A stretch of 64,000 nt of DNA, taken from contig BSYQ01000008.1 in the NCBI GenBank assembly GCA_030272585.1, forward strand, positions 3,844,001 to 3,908,000, given 5' to 3'. Within the stretch, counting starts at the first letter, position 1. Each line of letters starts with the position of its first letter. A program made the translations under genes and the position numbers. This document shows, piece after piece, positions 40,690 to 52,100 of this stretch. Below the pieces are notes generated by a model. That model searched no databases, had not been told where the DNA came from, and saw only the letters and a program-made list of their open reading frames with translations. Origin of the DNA: Bryopsis sp. KO-2023 (taxonomy: Eukaryota; Chlorophyta; Ulvophyceae; Bryopsidales; Bryopsidaceae).

Positions 40690-41168
40690 ACTAACTTTGG
40701 ATTTGATCGGAAGTGATGATCGGTGCAAAAGTCGGTTTTTGATTTCTTGGACCGATCATAATCGGAATTTGAAACCAAATCCCGATCAACCGACCATGAT
40801 CGGAGCTGATCGGATCAACGGCCGATTAATCGGCGTTTTACCGATCTTGATCGGCCGATTAGGCGTTTGCATGTCGCAACGCTTGATCGTGATCGGGATC
40901 GTGATCGGAGCAACCGATCAGATCGGTGATCGGCGAACCGATCACGATCACGATCAAGCTTTGATCGGCCGACCACGATCATCGATCAGGTTTTGATCGG
41001 CCGATCACGATCACGATCATCGATCATGATCGGTAAAAAAAAAAAAAAAAAAGACCGATCATTTTCAGAATCATGTGGGACGAGATCGTATCAGGTCAGA
41101 TCGATGAAACGACCTGTCCTGACATCGAAAATGGACGGCCGATCATTTCCGATCACGTCCATAGTATG
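40690..41168. repeat. hAT1 right terminus with GATCGG subterminal motifs
   Basis: GATCGG/CGATCA-rich sequence like that at 7342-7745, with an A run at 41036-41052, ending in the inverted repeat TCCATAGTATG. The satellite resumes directly after the 8-bp duplication. The second gene starts about 120 bp inside it, so its promoter probably overlaps this region. Confidence 0.75.
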
Positions 41169-41533
41169 ATTAGTATGCACTCCACAACGATTCAGTTTAC
41201 AACGCAGACAGGGAATTTCACACCGATTAGTATGCACTCCACAACGATTCAGTTTACAACGCAGACAGAGGATTTCACACCGATTAGTATGCACTCCACA
41301 ACGATTCAGTTTACAACGCAGACAGAGGATTTCACACCGATTAGTATGCACTCCACAACGATTCAGTTTACAACGCAGACAGGGGATTTTACACCGATTA
41401 GTATGCACTCCACAACGATTCAGTTTACAACGCAGACAGGGGATTTTACACCGATTAGTATGCACTCCACAACGATTCAGTTTACAACGCAGACAGGGGA
41501 TTTTACACCGATTAGTATGCACTCCACAACGAT
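41169..41533. repeat. 57-bp satellite array, middle part
   Basis: About six units identical or nearly so to those at 6881-7341, in register with the left part once hAT1 is removed. Interrupted at 41533 by MITE2. Confidence 0.92.
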
Positions 41534-41998
41534 CAGAGATAGGACTTTACGGTTACGGTCACCGTAACCGGACCGTAACCACCGTAACCGGACCGTAACC
41601 GGAGTACAATTTTCGTCAGAAAATCGTACTTTTACGGCCGTAACCGTAGCACCGTACCACTCCGTACCGCTCCGTACCGGACCGTAACGACCGTAACGGC
41701 CGTAACAACCGTAAACCGTAGAAAGTGACCCCCGCAGGGTCCCGCGATTCCAAAGGAACCCAGGGGGATTCGAACCCGCGACCCTACTGACTGCAGCCTA
41801 ACGCTTTAGCACTGAACCACGCTACTTCACGGTGATTTAGGGCCTACCGTAGTTATACCGTACCTGTTCCGTACCGTAAAAACAACATATTACTCCGGTT
41901 ACGGTACGGAGTTACGGCCGTAGTACGGTGACCGTAACCCGACCGTAACCGGACCGGACCGGAGTCGGACCAAAAATTTGGCCCAAGTCCTATCTCTG
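41534..41998. mobile_element. MITE2: 465-bp non-autonomous hAT-type element
   Basis: Perfect 14-bp inverted ends CAGAGATAGGACTT / AAGTCCTATCTCTG. The 8-bp duplication ACAACGAT (41526-41533, 41999-42006) restores the satellite unit when the element is removed. The flanks of its core are dense in CCGTAACC/GGTTACGG words on both strands. It has no coding capacity, but carries a tRNA-like sequence in the middle. Confidence 0.92.
41752..41830 (-). other. tRNA-like sequence inside MITE2
   Basis: On the minus strand: GTAGCGTGGTTCAGTGCTAA (D-arm-like, box A) followed by a middle with GGCTGCAGTC and a T-arm GCGGGTTCGAATCCCC. It resembles a tRNA gene over its whole length, but the anticodon stem is poor and the acceptor was not closed by eye. 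Confidence 0.6.
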
Positions 41999-42470
41999 AC
42001 AACGATTCAGTTTACAACGCAGACAGGGAATTTCACACCGATTAGTATGCACTCCACAACGATTCAGTTTACAACGCAGACAGGGGATTTTACACCGATT
42101 AGTATGCACTCCACAACGATTCAGGTTACAACGCGGAAAGGTGATTTCACACCGATTAGTATGCACTCCACAACGATATGGTTTACAACGCAGACAGGGG
42201 AATTCACACCGATTAGTGTGCACTCCACAACGATTCAGGTTACAACGCGGAAAGGTGATTTTACACCGATTAGTATGCACTCCACAACGATATGGTTTAC
42301 AACGCAGACAGGGGATTTCACACCGATTAGTATGCACTCCACAACGATATGGTTTACAACGCAGACAGGGGATTTCACACCGATTAGTGTGCACTCCACA
42401 ACGATTCAGGTTACAACGCGGAAAGGGGATTTTACACCGATTAGTATGCACTCCACAACGATGTAGTTTA
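41999..42470. repeat. 57-bp satellite array, right part
   Basis: About eight units, with two alternating variants (TTTACAACGCAGACAGG and GTTACAACGCGGAAAGG). Frames on both strands stay open as expected from the period. Confidence 0.92.
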
Positions 42471-42575
42471 CAACGGGTGGAGGCATCGTCACATTGTTGG
42501 TTGTGGAGTTTGCAACGTTGACTTTTACAACGGGTGGAGGCTTCGTCACATTGTTGGTTGTGGATTTCGCAACGT
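42464..42575. repeat. Two-copy 56-bp repeat flanking the satellite
   Basis: Two copies of TTTACAACGGGTGGAGGC plus CATTGTTGGTTGTGGA. It shares the words TTTACAACG with the 57-bp satellite and may be a diverged derivative. Confidence 0.7.
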
Positions 42576-42708
42576 TCTTTACAAATTCAAATTTAAAAAT
42601 GCCCATCAATGTTGCTACTAAAAATGAAATAAGGGTCACTCCCTACCATCCCAACTCACAAATGAAAACATGAAAAGCCGAAATATCAACCTGCATGTTA
42701 ATTCTGGA

Positions 42709-43960
42709 TTAACATATAAGAATCTCCTCTAACTCTCTACTGGAGGCAGAAGCACTGGTTCTTCTTCCCATCTTGAAAAGACCTCTTTGTATTCTTCTCG
42801 TAACTCTAGTCATTAATTCTGATCCATGGACCATTCTTGCAAGCGTCTTTTGAATAGTTACAGAGCCTCCTCTTGAAGCTCCTCGCACAGCAAGAAGCAC
42901 CAACACCACGGCAAGCCTCCAACTGCTTCCCTCCACCACAAGCATATCCAACGACAGTGGTTGCACCTTCTGTCACTGATGAAGAATCCCCCACACAAAA
43001 GCTTTCAGCTGCAACTGTGCCCTCCTTTGTGTATGCAGAAGCAGTTGTGGATGCGAACGTGACAAATTGGTCTGAAACCGTCGACTCCACTGGCTCCTCC
43101 CCACCAATTACAATAACCAAGACCCCAGCTGATTTTGCTGCCGAAATGACCATATCGGTCAACAAGTCAGGCATATACACCTGGGGAAATGATAAAGAAA
43201 GAAAAACCTGAATTAAATTTAAAAATGAACACGAAAGAGTGTAATAGTTTTAATTAGTTTTAGTTTTAGTTTTAATTTAACAAGTGTGGTGGAACCAGAC
43301 CAAACCTATTACAGTGGCAAGCGCTACAAAACCAAAAAGAAAGGATAGTCTCAATAGAACATCGCAGTTCAGGATAACGTCCACAATTTCGAATACCATC
43401 TGCTTCTTGCGACTTTTCAAATGCCTGCAAAAATCAAAGGCATTGATTAATGATCTTCCATGCATACACATCGAGGGATCTATCATATGAAGGACAGAAC
43501 AGAGTGCCTAGTTGTCGTACTGGTTTCTCTGGAGTTTCCTCTGGTTGCTCAACTGGAGCCTCAGGCTTCTCTTCTGGAACCTCAGCAGGCTTCTCCGGAT
43601 TTTTAACTGGAGCTGGTTCTGCAGGTTTCTCCACAGGGCTTGCAGGAACAACAGAACCAGTGGCCTTTGCTGGGGCATAGGCTCCAGTTCACTTAGCTTG
43701 GGCACCTGACACCATTGCCTCTGGCCTTGCAGAAACTGGTGCTGGAGGTAAAGGAGCAGGAGGGGGAGGAGGTGGGGCAGGTTTAGGCTCATCAATTACC
43801 ACTGTTGTACCACTCGGGAATTGCAGCATCCCGGAGTAGGTGCTGGCCCTGTGGCTTCGGACCATGTCTCCGGTGCTGATGTGGATTCTCTCTATCTATC
43901 CCTCATCGGTGGAATCCGGCTGACCATGCGTTACAGGTGGAATTGAACGAGTTTTTCGCT
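42709..43960 (-). CDS. Possible multi-exon gene, unidentified
   Basis: Protein-like stretches on the minus strand: 43915-43692 (IHISTGDMVRSHRASTYSG, then a proline-rich run ending at TGA 43689-43691), 43640-43510 in the same frame (repeated PEEKPEAPVEQPEETPEKP), 43430-43277 after a good acceptor TTTTTGCAG (basic start, then the hydrophobic stretch LSFLFGFVALATVIGLVWF and stop), and 43180-42709. They could be exons of a Pro/Glu-rich protein with a C-terminal membrane anchor, but exon joins are unresolved and the TGA may be real. No family was recognised. Confidence 0.3.
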
Positions 43961-46556
43961 TCCATCAGTTTTTTCACTTCTCCCCTAGATGCACCTGGTC
44001 ACAGTCACCGCTGTTTGAAAGGCACTTTTGCCACTTTCAAAAGTTTACATTTTTTTTTTCCGATTTCCTACAGCTCATAGAAAGAAGAAGAGGTAGTGCT
44101 TTGAGCGCTAGACAACCGATAGGTTTATTATGAGTCATATTTTTCTGTATCCACACCTTGGCTTCTTTACTTCGTTCTCCTCGGCACCCAAACTGCCTTC
44201 GGCCTGGCCTGTTTTGTCAGATTCTTCCTACAGCTGGCATCGAAGGTCCACCTACTACAAATGCACAGCAATTTCCCCATTAGTCTAACAAACTTAAATC
44301 AAATCTTTGCCATTCCTACTCTGCTTTCTCTTTTTACTTTCTTTTTGAAAAAAAGCACACTGAAGTCATGTCCTTTCCCTGGAAGAGTTTTTTCAATTCT
44401 TTTTCTCAGAAACACCCTGATTGATAATATCATACTTCTGTGCAGCAAGTGGGTTTCAAAAATTGATGTGCAGATACCTCACAACACCAGGGAGGCTAAA
44501 CATAGCATCTTGATGCCTGCAGGCCATTAATTGGAAGTCAGACCTCCAGGGGGGAAGCCGATCTCTGGCAGACATCCGGCTAATCCTACCTCTGTCTTGT
44601 ACCCGGCTGCGAAGGGGATCGATAACGCAAACTCCAGCAGGACCCAATTATTGTCGTGGCCGTCACGTATCTCCCTATGCTGCTGGCCCAAAGGCCACAG
44701 AGCTATGATGCGACGAATCTACACACAAAAATCCCCTGAGAATTAGAAACTGACCCCAGCAGCTGAAGAAATACTGGGAGGGACATTGCTGTTGGCTTCA
44801 AGAAAAATGCCAGTTTCAGACATGCGACCTGAAGATGTGAACGACAAACCAGCGATGGGGGTTGGAAATTATGGGCAGCAAGATTTGCAACACGTTGGAA
44901 TACCTGGACATAGCCGACATACATAAACAGGGAATTGAGCAGCATTCTTCCCACCAAGTGCAAAGGATTTTCTGTGACCAAGAACGTTATCATCCTTGTA
45001 CAGACTGACTGATTATGGAGTTGACAATTTCACTCACGTACTTGACTTGGGATGTCCGGACAGGCGAGGGTCACAATCCAGCATACATGTGGGAAATCAC
45101 TCAAACGCATGGTTCTGAAGTTTCGTGAACTGCATCCAGACCCTGCCACATCCTCATAGGGAATTACTATTCTGACGCCCCTTCCCCCCCCCCCCAAAAA
45201 AAAAAGAAGGGATAGAGAAAGAGCAGCCCTGCCAACTGGTACCTTCACAACAGAATCTTCGCACTTGTAGATGCACACCGTTTGTCGGGGGTTGGCGTTC
45301 TTGAGGACGACTTCCTGTTGCTTTTATGATTTTCCACGGTCCATTTCCTATCCATTATCAACCCCGTTTTTCCAGCCTACAGTCCATCGTAATTTCACAA
45401 GCACCAGACCTGACCTTGAAAGAAAAAATCCAAAAACCTCACCCCACAAAAAAACCCAACCAGCAGCCCTGTTTCTTGCCTATTCAGAGGGGAGTTCGAG
45501 AACAGAACTGGTGTACTGAAAAAAAAAACATATAACAAAATTAAACAATAGATCACTCCCACCAGCCACCTCCCACCCAACACCGGTTCCAGGTTGCGAC
45601 CTCTGTGGTGGTTCGCATGGTGTTCTGTGAGGTGGGCAAGCCGGAGGACATACGCACCAGAGGTTGTGAACCATCTCCTTTGGTTCCAGCGGGACCCCCT
45701 TTTTTCGGCAGCAGATCTTGGAGCCAAAACGTTCGTTCACCTACGAAACCACCATTGGCGCGAGGGGCCCCCAAATCGTAAGCCGTCCGAGAACAACCCT
45801 TCCAACGCTCAGGCTCAAACCAGAAAGAAGCGTCGATGGTCCACGGAAGCTCACAGCTTTTTCCCTTGAGGCGACCGCAAAAGCACGCCGTGTGACGCTC
45901 CGAAAACGCATTCGGCACAACTACTAATTCTTCATTCGCGCCGCGACTGAAGGTAGAGTCGTACTGAACTACCGCAGAGTCTGTCTACGGCAACGGAGTC
46001 GGACTACGCCGACGTTGAATGTCTTATCCAAAAACTTGGTATCTAAACTGCGACGCACTGAAACTATCGTCACCTAAGAAGTCGGCTAAGACCAGTCGCG
46101 CTAACAATCATCACCATCCGAGAGTCACAGTCTCGATTCCCCATAACAACGAAAAGCCTAAGACCAGGCATCTGAACGCAACACGAGTCAAAGTCGACGG
46201 AGACACCCGCTAAGAGGGCCTTGCTCCCGAGAGTGAGACAGAAAGTGGAGTCCTCTGGAGGATGGTCGCTAAGAGACCATGGCCTAAGAGGACTCTGGAA
46301 ACTGAGCTGGAGAAAGAGAGAAAACACAAAACGCAAACACCAAAAACGAAAGGAGACACTCAGAGGAGAGGTCGGCTCCTCTGAGTGGAGAAAAACCTCC
46401 TAAGAGAAGGGCAGCACCTTCTCTTACTATTCTGACTCCACTCCTATTTCCTCTAGAATCAAAGTTTGATCAGAAACAATCTTATTTTGAATAAAGACAC
46501 TCAGAGACACAAGAATAATAGCAAGAGAATATTTTTACAGAAAGAGAAGGGATGGT
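43961..46556. other. Region without a firmly recognised gene
   Basis: Unique-looking sequence. Weak exon-like stretches occur on the minus strand at 44993-44900 (LVGRMLLNSLFMYVGYVQ, then a GTATTC donor-like site) and 45918-45700 (ELPWTIDASFWFEPERW). A C8-A10 tract is near 45187-45206. From 45900 the base composition changes to CGACG/CTAAGA-rich sequence until E2 starts. I cannot assign functions. Confidence 0.4.
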
Positions 46557-46561
46557 GTATC

Positions 46562-46930
46562 TGTAAGAGACGCGGGGGTATAAGACAACACGGAGAATTT
46601 ACAATACAAGAACAACACGGTCTAAGGCGAGAAGCCTTAAGACTCGTCAACCGTTGACCCGGGTTCGAATCCCGTCAACGGTCACAACCGTAACTGTCCC
46701 TGACTCTCTCACTCGTGACCCCGGACTACACCGTCCGGATACAGTCACACATACAGTCACCGTACCATCACACTATCACATCAAGTCACGTCACTGGTCG
46801 GACGGCTACATAACCGACCCAACCTCCGTAACCACCGTCGCCCACTGGTTCGCTAGTGCGACCGTTACTATTCTCTGGACTGAGAGGTCCCGGGATCAAG
46901 TCCCACCTCTCGCACTTTAGAACTGTCACA
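46562..46930 (-). repeat. E2 3' LTR with tRNA-like content
   Basis: 369 bp; in element orientation TGTGACAG...CTTACA. It carries two tRNA-like segments on the plus strand, antisense to the element: 46618-46684 with GGTTCGAATCC and a pairing CCGTTGAC/GTCAACGG, and 46846-46916 with GGGATCAAGTCCC. Confidence 0.85.
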
Positions 46931-47247
46931 AGACTCCCCCTGACCTTAGAAATCTGGCCCCCAGACCTAAGGTCACCAACTAGCACATACAGACTCCAGC
47001 AAAAAGAATAGAGCACTCCCCCATAAGCAAAAAGGAAAATCCCAAAGACCTCCCAAAAAGCAAAAAGGAAAAGCCCCATCTGAAAGACCATCCCAAAGAC
47101 AGTAGAAAAGAAAACAGCTGACCTGGCCTCAGCACTAACACCAACTCCCCTGAACCCCCAACAGTCATAGACTGAAATTCCTTTCTCATTCCCATATCTC
47201 TGCAGGGATATCTTTCATTTACTCACTCTTCAACTCTTGAAGTCCTC

Positions 47248-48551
47248 TTATCTCCACTTCCAAACCTTCTTCTCCTGCTCTGTTGCTTCCAAGTGATTCT
47301 GCTGGAAGTATGATGCTGCTACATCTGGACAGTTCTCCAGGTTTCTGATAGGCTCCCAGCTATCATGACCCCTGTCATATCCTTGCCATCTGATGAGGAA
47401 CTCTCTTGATGTCCTCCCCCTGCCTCTGCCTCTCTTGACCTCTCTGTGATCCAATATCCTTTCCACATGGAACTCTGTGTTTCCATCAATGATTTCAGGT
47501 GGAACTGGGTTGGGTTCCCTCTCCCCATACTGTCCATCCTGATGGAATCTCCTCAACTTTGAAATGTGGAACACTGGATGCAGACTCCACTGCTGTGGGA
47601 CTTCCAGTTCATAGGCCACCTGACCCACTCTCTTTTTCACTCTGAATGGTCCCACATATTTGGGCCCAAGCTTCTTGCATCTGTCCCCAGCCAGCTTCAA
47701 ATCTTTAGTACTGAGGAGGACCTTGTCATCCACACTGAACTCATCCACTCTCCTGTGCTTGTCTGCACTCTGCTTCTGTCTGTTTTGAGCTCTAGCAATA
47801 CATGTCTTGGCCACCTCCACATCCATCTTCAGGTCATTCAAAATCTCATCCACAACTCTGATGGGTGTCTCAATCTTCTTCCTTCCAATCAAGGCTGCAG
47901 GGACCAAGGGTTCTTCTCCAGAATTCAAGTAAAAGGGGCTATACCCAGTACTTGATTGTTTCCCTTGATTATACACAAATTCAGCTGCACTTAACTTCAA
48001 ATCCCAGTCTGTTTGGGAATGGCTCACATAGGCTCTTAAGCTCTCTTCCAGTATCCTGTTAAGCCTCTCTGTCTGGCCATCTGATTGGGGATGCCTGGCA
48101 GATGACATCTTCAATGTAGTACCCACCAGCTTCATTAACTCCTTCCACAATTCAGATGTAAACCTGGCATCTCTGTCAGATACCAGGTCTTCAGGCATTC
48201 CATGATGCCTCCAGACTTCATCAAATAGCATCCTAGCCATCCCAACAGCTCCAATGGTTCCTTCAGTTGCACAGAAATGGGACATCTTTGACATCCTGTC
48301 CACAAACACCACTATTGCATCCTTCCCCCTTGATGTCCTTGGTAATCCTGTGATGAGGTCCAAACTCACAGAGCTCCATCTTCTTGTGGGGATTTGCAGT
48401 GGTTGTAAATCTCCAGCAATCTTCTGAGTAGATGATTTAGTCTTCTGGCACACAGGACAGCTCCTACAATACTGAGCCACCTCTTGAGACATCTTCTTCC
48501 ACCAGAAGTTCTGCTGTAGTGTAGACAATGTTCTTTCCTTCCCTTTGTGTC
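47248..48551 (-). pseudogene. E2 Pol, integrase-chromodomain part
   Basis: This is the C-terminal part of E2 Pol, cut off by E1 right after GGH of the integrase finger. It has the rest of the finger (CRSCPVCQKTK), the catalytic blocks SLDLITGLPRT, SDRDARFTS and QSDGQTERLNR, and a chromodomain with FHVERILDHRE, FLIRWQGY and DSWEP. The sequence is open and about 90% or more like E1 by eye. The N-terminal piece continues at 55734. Confidence 0.9.
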
Positions 48552-48871
48552 TGTAAGACACGGGAGTGGTATAAGACAAAGGAACTTTACAAAGAACACC
48601 GAGTCCACCACCACACTACTCTTGTAGTGCGGACCGGTCAAAGTCCAGTTACGGTTGCGGCGGAGGTTCGAATCCTCCCCGGAACCACTTCTCACTCATT
48701 CACACATTGTCACACAATTGTCCCTTAGTCCGGTCAGTCACCCAACTAACCGTCAACAACCAACACTCAGCCGAGTGGTTCGGACAGAAAAAGTAAGACT
48801 CGCGATCCGGAGATCACGAGTTCGAATCCCACTAAGCCCACACTTCCACTTCCACTAAGAAAACTGTCACA
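48552..48871 (-). repeat. E1 3' LTR with two tRNA-like segments
   Basis: 320 bp. The plus strand carries a T-arm-like GGAGGTTCGAATCCTCC (48652-48688) and a longer class II-like tRNA sequence at 48763-48842: box A CAGCCGAGTGGTT and box B GAGTTCGAATCCCAC. Both are antisense to E1. The LTR body is unlike that of E2 except at its ends. Confidence 0.88.
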
Positions 48872-49191
48872 AGACTCCCCCTGACCTTGGGAAGCTGGAC
48901 CCCCAGTCCTAAGGTCACCATAAGCACATAGAAAAACCAGCAAAGAAATAGAGCACTCCCCCAAAGGCAAAAAGGAAAATCCCAAAGACTCCCCAGAAAG
49001 CAAAAAGGAAAAAGCCCCATCTGAAAAGCCAAACTCCAAGATAGTAGAAAAGAAATCAGCTGACCTGGTCTCAGCACTAACACCATCTCCCCTGAACCCC
49101 CAACAGTCATAGACTGAAATTCAATTCTCATTCCCTTATCTCATTAAGAATACTTCTCATTTTTACTCACTATTGGCATCAATGATTCCAA

Positions 49192-52100
49192 TCATCTCCA
49201 TCCCCAAATCCTCTTCTCTTGGACTGATGCCTCCAGTTGATTCTGCTGGAAATATGCTGCTGCAATGTCTGGGCAGTTCTCCAAATTCCTGATAGGTTCC
49301 CAGCTGTCATGGCCTCTATCATACCCCTGCCATCTGATGAGGAACTCTCTTGAGGTCCTCCCCCTGCCTCTGCCTCTTCTGATCTCTCTGTGATCCAAGA
49401 ATCTCTCCACATGGAACTCTGGGTTTCCATCAATGATCTCAGGAGGAACTGGGTTGGGTTCCCTTTCCCCATACTGTTCATCCTGGATGTATCTCCTCAG
49501 CTTTGAGATATGGAACACTGGATGTAGACTCCACTGTTGAGGGACTTCCAATTCATAGGCCACTTGACCCACTCTCTTCAGAATCTTGAATGGACCCACA
49601 TACTTTGGACCCAACTTCTTGCATCTGTCCCCAGCCAGCTTCAAGTCTTTTGTACTCAGGAGGACCACATCATTTACCCTGAACTCATCTTCTCTCCTAT
49701 GCTTGTCTGCATTCTGCTTCTGTCTATTCTGAGCTCTGGCAATGCATGTCTTGGCCACCTCCACATCCATCTTCAGATCATTCAAAATTTCATCCACACC
49801 TCTGATGGGTGTCTCAATCTTCTTCCTCCCCAATAAGGCTGCAGGCACCAAAGGTTCTTCTCCAGAATTCAAATAGAATGGGCTATACCCAGTGCTGGAT
49901 TGTTTCCCTTGGTTATACACAAATTCAGCTGCACTCAATTTCAAATCCCAGTCTGTTTGTGAATGGCTGACATAAGCTCTGAGGCTCTCTTCCAGGATTC
50001 TGTTGAGCCTTTCTGTCTGGCCATCTGATTGTGGATGCCTGGCAGATGACATCTTCAATGTGGTTCCTACCAGCTTCATCAATTCCTTCCACAGCTCAGA
50101 GGTGAATCTGGCATCTCTGTCAGATACCAGGTCTTCAGGCATTCCATGATGCCTCCAGACCTCATCAAACAGCATCCTGGCCATTCCTGTAGCTCCAATG
50201 GTTCCTTGGGTTGCACAAAAGTGGGACATTTTGGACATCCTGTCCACAAACACCACTATAGCATCCTTTCCCCTCTCAGTCCTTGGTAGTCCTGTGATGA
50301 GATCCAAGCTCACTGAGCTCCATCTCCTGTTGGGGATCTGCAATGGTTGTAGGTCTCCAGCAATCTTTTGGGTAGATGACTTGGTCTTCTGACATACAGG
50401 ACAGCTCCTGCAATATTGAGCTACCTCTTGAGACATCTTCTTCCACCAAAAGTTCTGCTGTAGTGTAGACAGGGTTCTCTCCTTTCCCTTATGTCCTCCA
50501 ATCAAACTGTCATGCCCTTCCTTCATCACCATTGCTTTAAGACTTTGTGGCACCACAATCTTTCCTTCCACAGTCTGTAGAACTCCATCAGCAGACATCT
50601 TGAACACCCTTTGGGTCTGGATGTCAGATTCCAGTCTCTTCAGGATTTCCTTGCAATGTTCATCATTCATCTGAGCATCAGCAACCTCCTTTGGACTCCC
50701 CTGAGCCATAGGTTCCATGGATGACTTCTCCAGTGCATTGATTTGTTCATCAGATCTTGACAATCCTTTTCCAGTACCCCATTTGGTACCTCCTCTTGCA
50801 TCACTTGGCATCACATCTGTTTTCAGTCTCTCAGGCAGCTTTCCAGTTTGGCATCCAGTAACCTTCACCAATCTGGAACCCAATGGCTCTCCTGGTTGTT
50901 CATCAAACACAAGATCCTGTGGATGATTCTCTCCCCAGGCCCCCAAGCCTTGGTACCTCTGAACCTTGCCATCATGCTGTACAAGAGTTTTTGTTGTGCC
51001 AGTTGGTGTAGATGCCTTCAAATCTCCCCCTCCACTTCCAGAATCCCTTGGATCCACTGGATGTGGACATCTTGAGAGTGCATCAGCCACCACATTATCC
51101 TTCCCTGGGATGTGGACAGTTTGGAACCTGAAAGGAGCTAGGAACTCCACCCATCTAGCTTGTCTTCTGCTGAGATGCTGTTGAGAATCCAGCCAAACTA
51201 ATGACTGGTTGTCTGTCCTCAGAACAAACTCCCTTCCTTCCAAATATGCCCTCCACTTCCTTAGACAGTGGACAATTCCCAATAACTCAATCTCATGGAT
51301 TGGGTACCTGGACTCAGCATCAGTTAGCTTATGGGATTCAAAGGCCACTGGATGTAGTCCATCTGGTCCCTCCTGCATCAGTACTCCCCCCACTCCTGAT
51401 TGGCTGCCATCTGTAGCCACAATCCAGGGCCAATCTTCCCTAGGATGTATCAGGACAGGTGCAGAGCATAATGCATCCTTGAGATCCTCAAATGCCTGTT
51501 GTTCTTCTTGTCCCCATATGAACTGTTGATTGCCTTTGGTCAGGTTGGTCAATGCTGCAGCCTTTCCACTGAAATTGGCCACAAATCTTCTATAGAAGCA
51601 GCACAATCCCAGGAAACTCCTGACATCATGCACATTTGAGGGTGCAGGCCACTGCTTGATTGCATCCAGCTTGTCAGCCATAGGCTGAACTCCTTGGTGA
51701 GTGACCCATGTACCCAGAAAATCCACTTCTTTCTTGCCCACTGCAGATTTGACCAGCTTTGCATATAGCTTATGCTTCCTTAGGGCCTCCAGAACTAGCT
51801 TCATGTGTTGGGCATGCTCTTCAGGGGTAGAAGAATATATCAGGATGTCATCCAAGAACACTTGGACAAATTTGTCAATGAATGGAGCCAGGATCTCATT
51901 CATCATGGACATGAAATGCCCTGGAGATCCACTCAGGCCCATGGGCATGACTAAAAACTCATACTGTCCATACTTGGTCCTGAATGCTGTTTTTCCCTCT
52001 TCCCCTGGAGCCATCCTTAACTGCCAGAATCCTGCCCTGAGATCCACTTTACTGAAATATTTTGCATGCCCCAGCCTGTCCAACATCTCATCCATCCTGG

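Larger units (their letters stand above)
7342..41168 (+). mobile_element. hAT1: hAT-type transposon expanded by four nested insertions
   Basis: Terminal inverted repeats CATACTATGGA (7342-7352) and TCCATAGTATG (41158-41168). The flanks carry an 8-bp duplication ATTAGTAT (7334-7341 and 41169-41176), and both outer flanks are the same satellite in register. An 8-bp duplication is typical of hAT. Both ends are rich in GATCGG/CCGATC motifs. Inside are a hAT transposase gene (+) and a second gene (-), with four younger insertions at 9817-11191, 12656-21680, 21834-30265 and 31455-40217. Subtracting these with one copy of each duplication leaves about 6.2 kb. Both genes become open when the insertions are removed, so the transposon was intact before them. 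Confidence 0.88.

Noticed and set aside
7342-41168. Two separate GATC-rich elements, one at each side.
   Set aside because: Each would lack one end; the single 8-bp duplication and in-register satellite support one element.
41073-42521. Further long open frames in the same repeat.
   Set aside because: Same period effect, and they run through transposon ends.
44703-44993. An exon of a DoxX-like or lesion-inducing membrane protein.
   Set aside because: Only a short hydrophobic match from memory; neighbouring exons could not be found.
48763-48842. A functional nuclear tRNA gene.
   Set aside because: It is inside both LTRs of E1, antisense to it, and I could not draw a sound anticodon arm.
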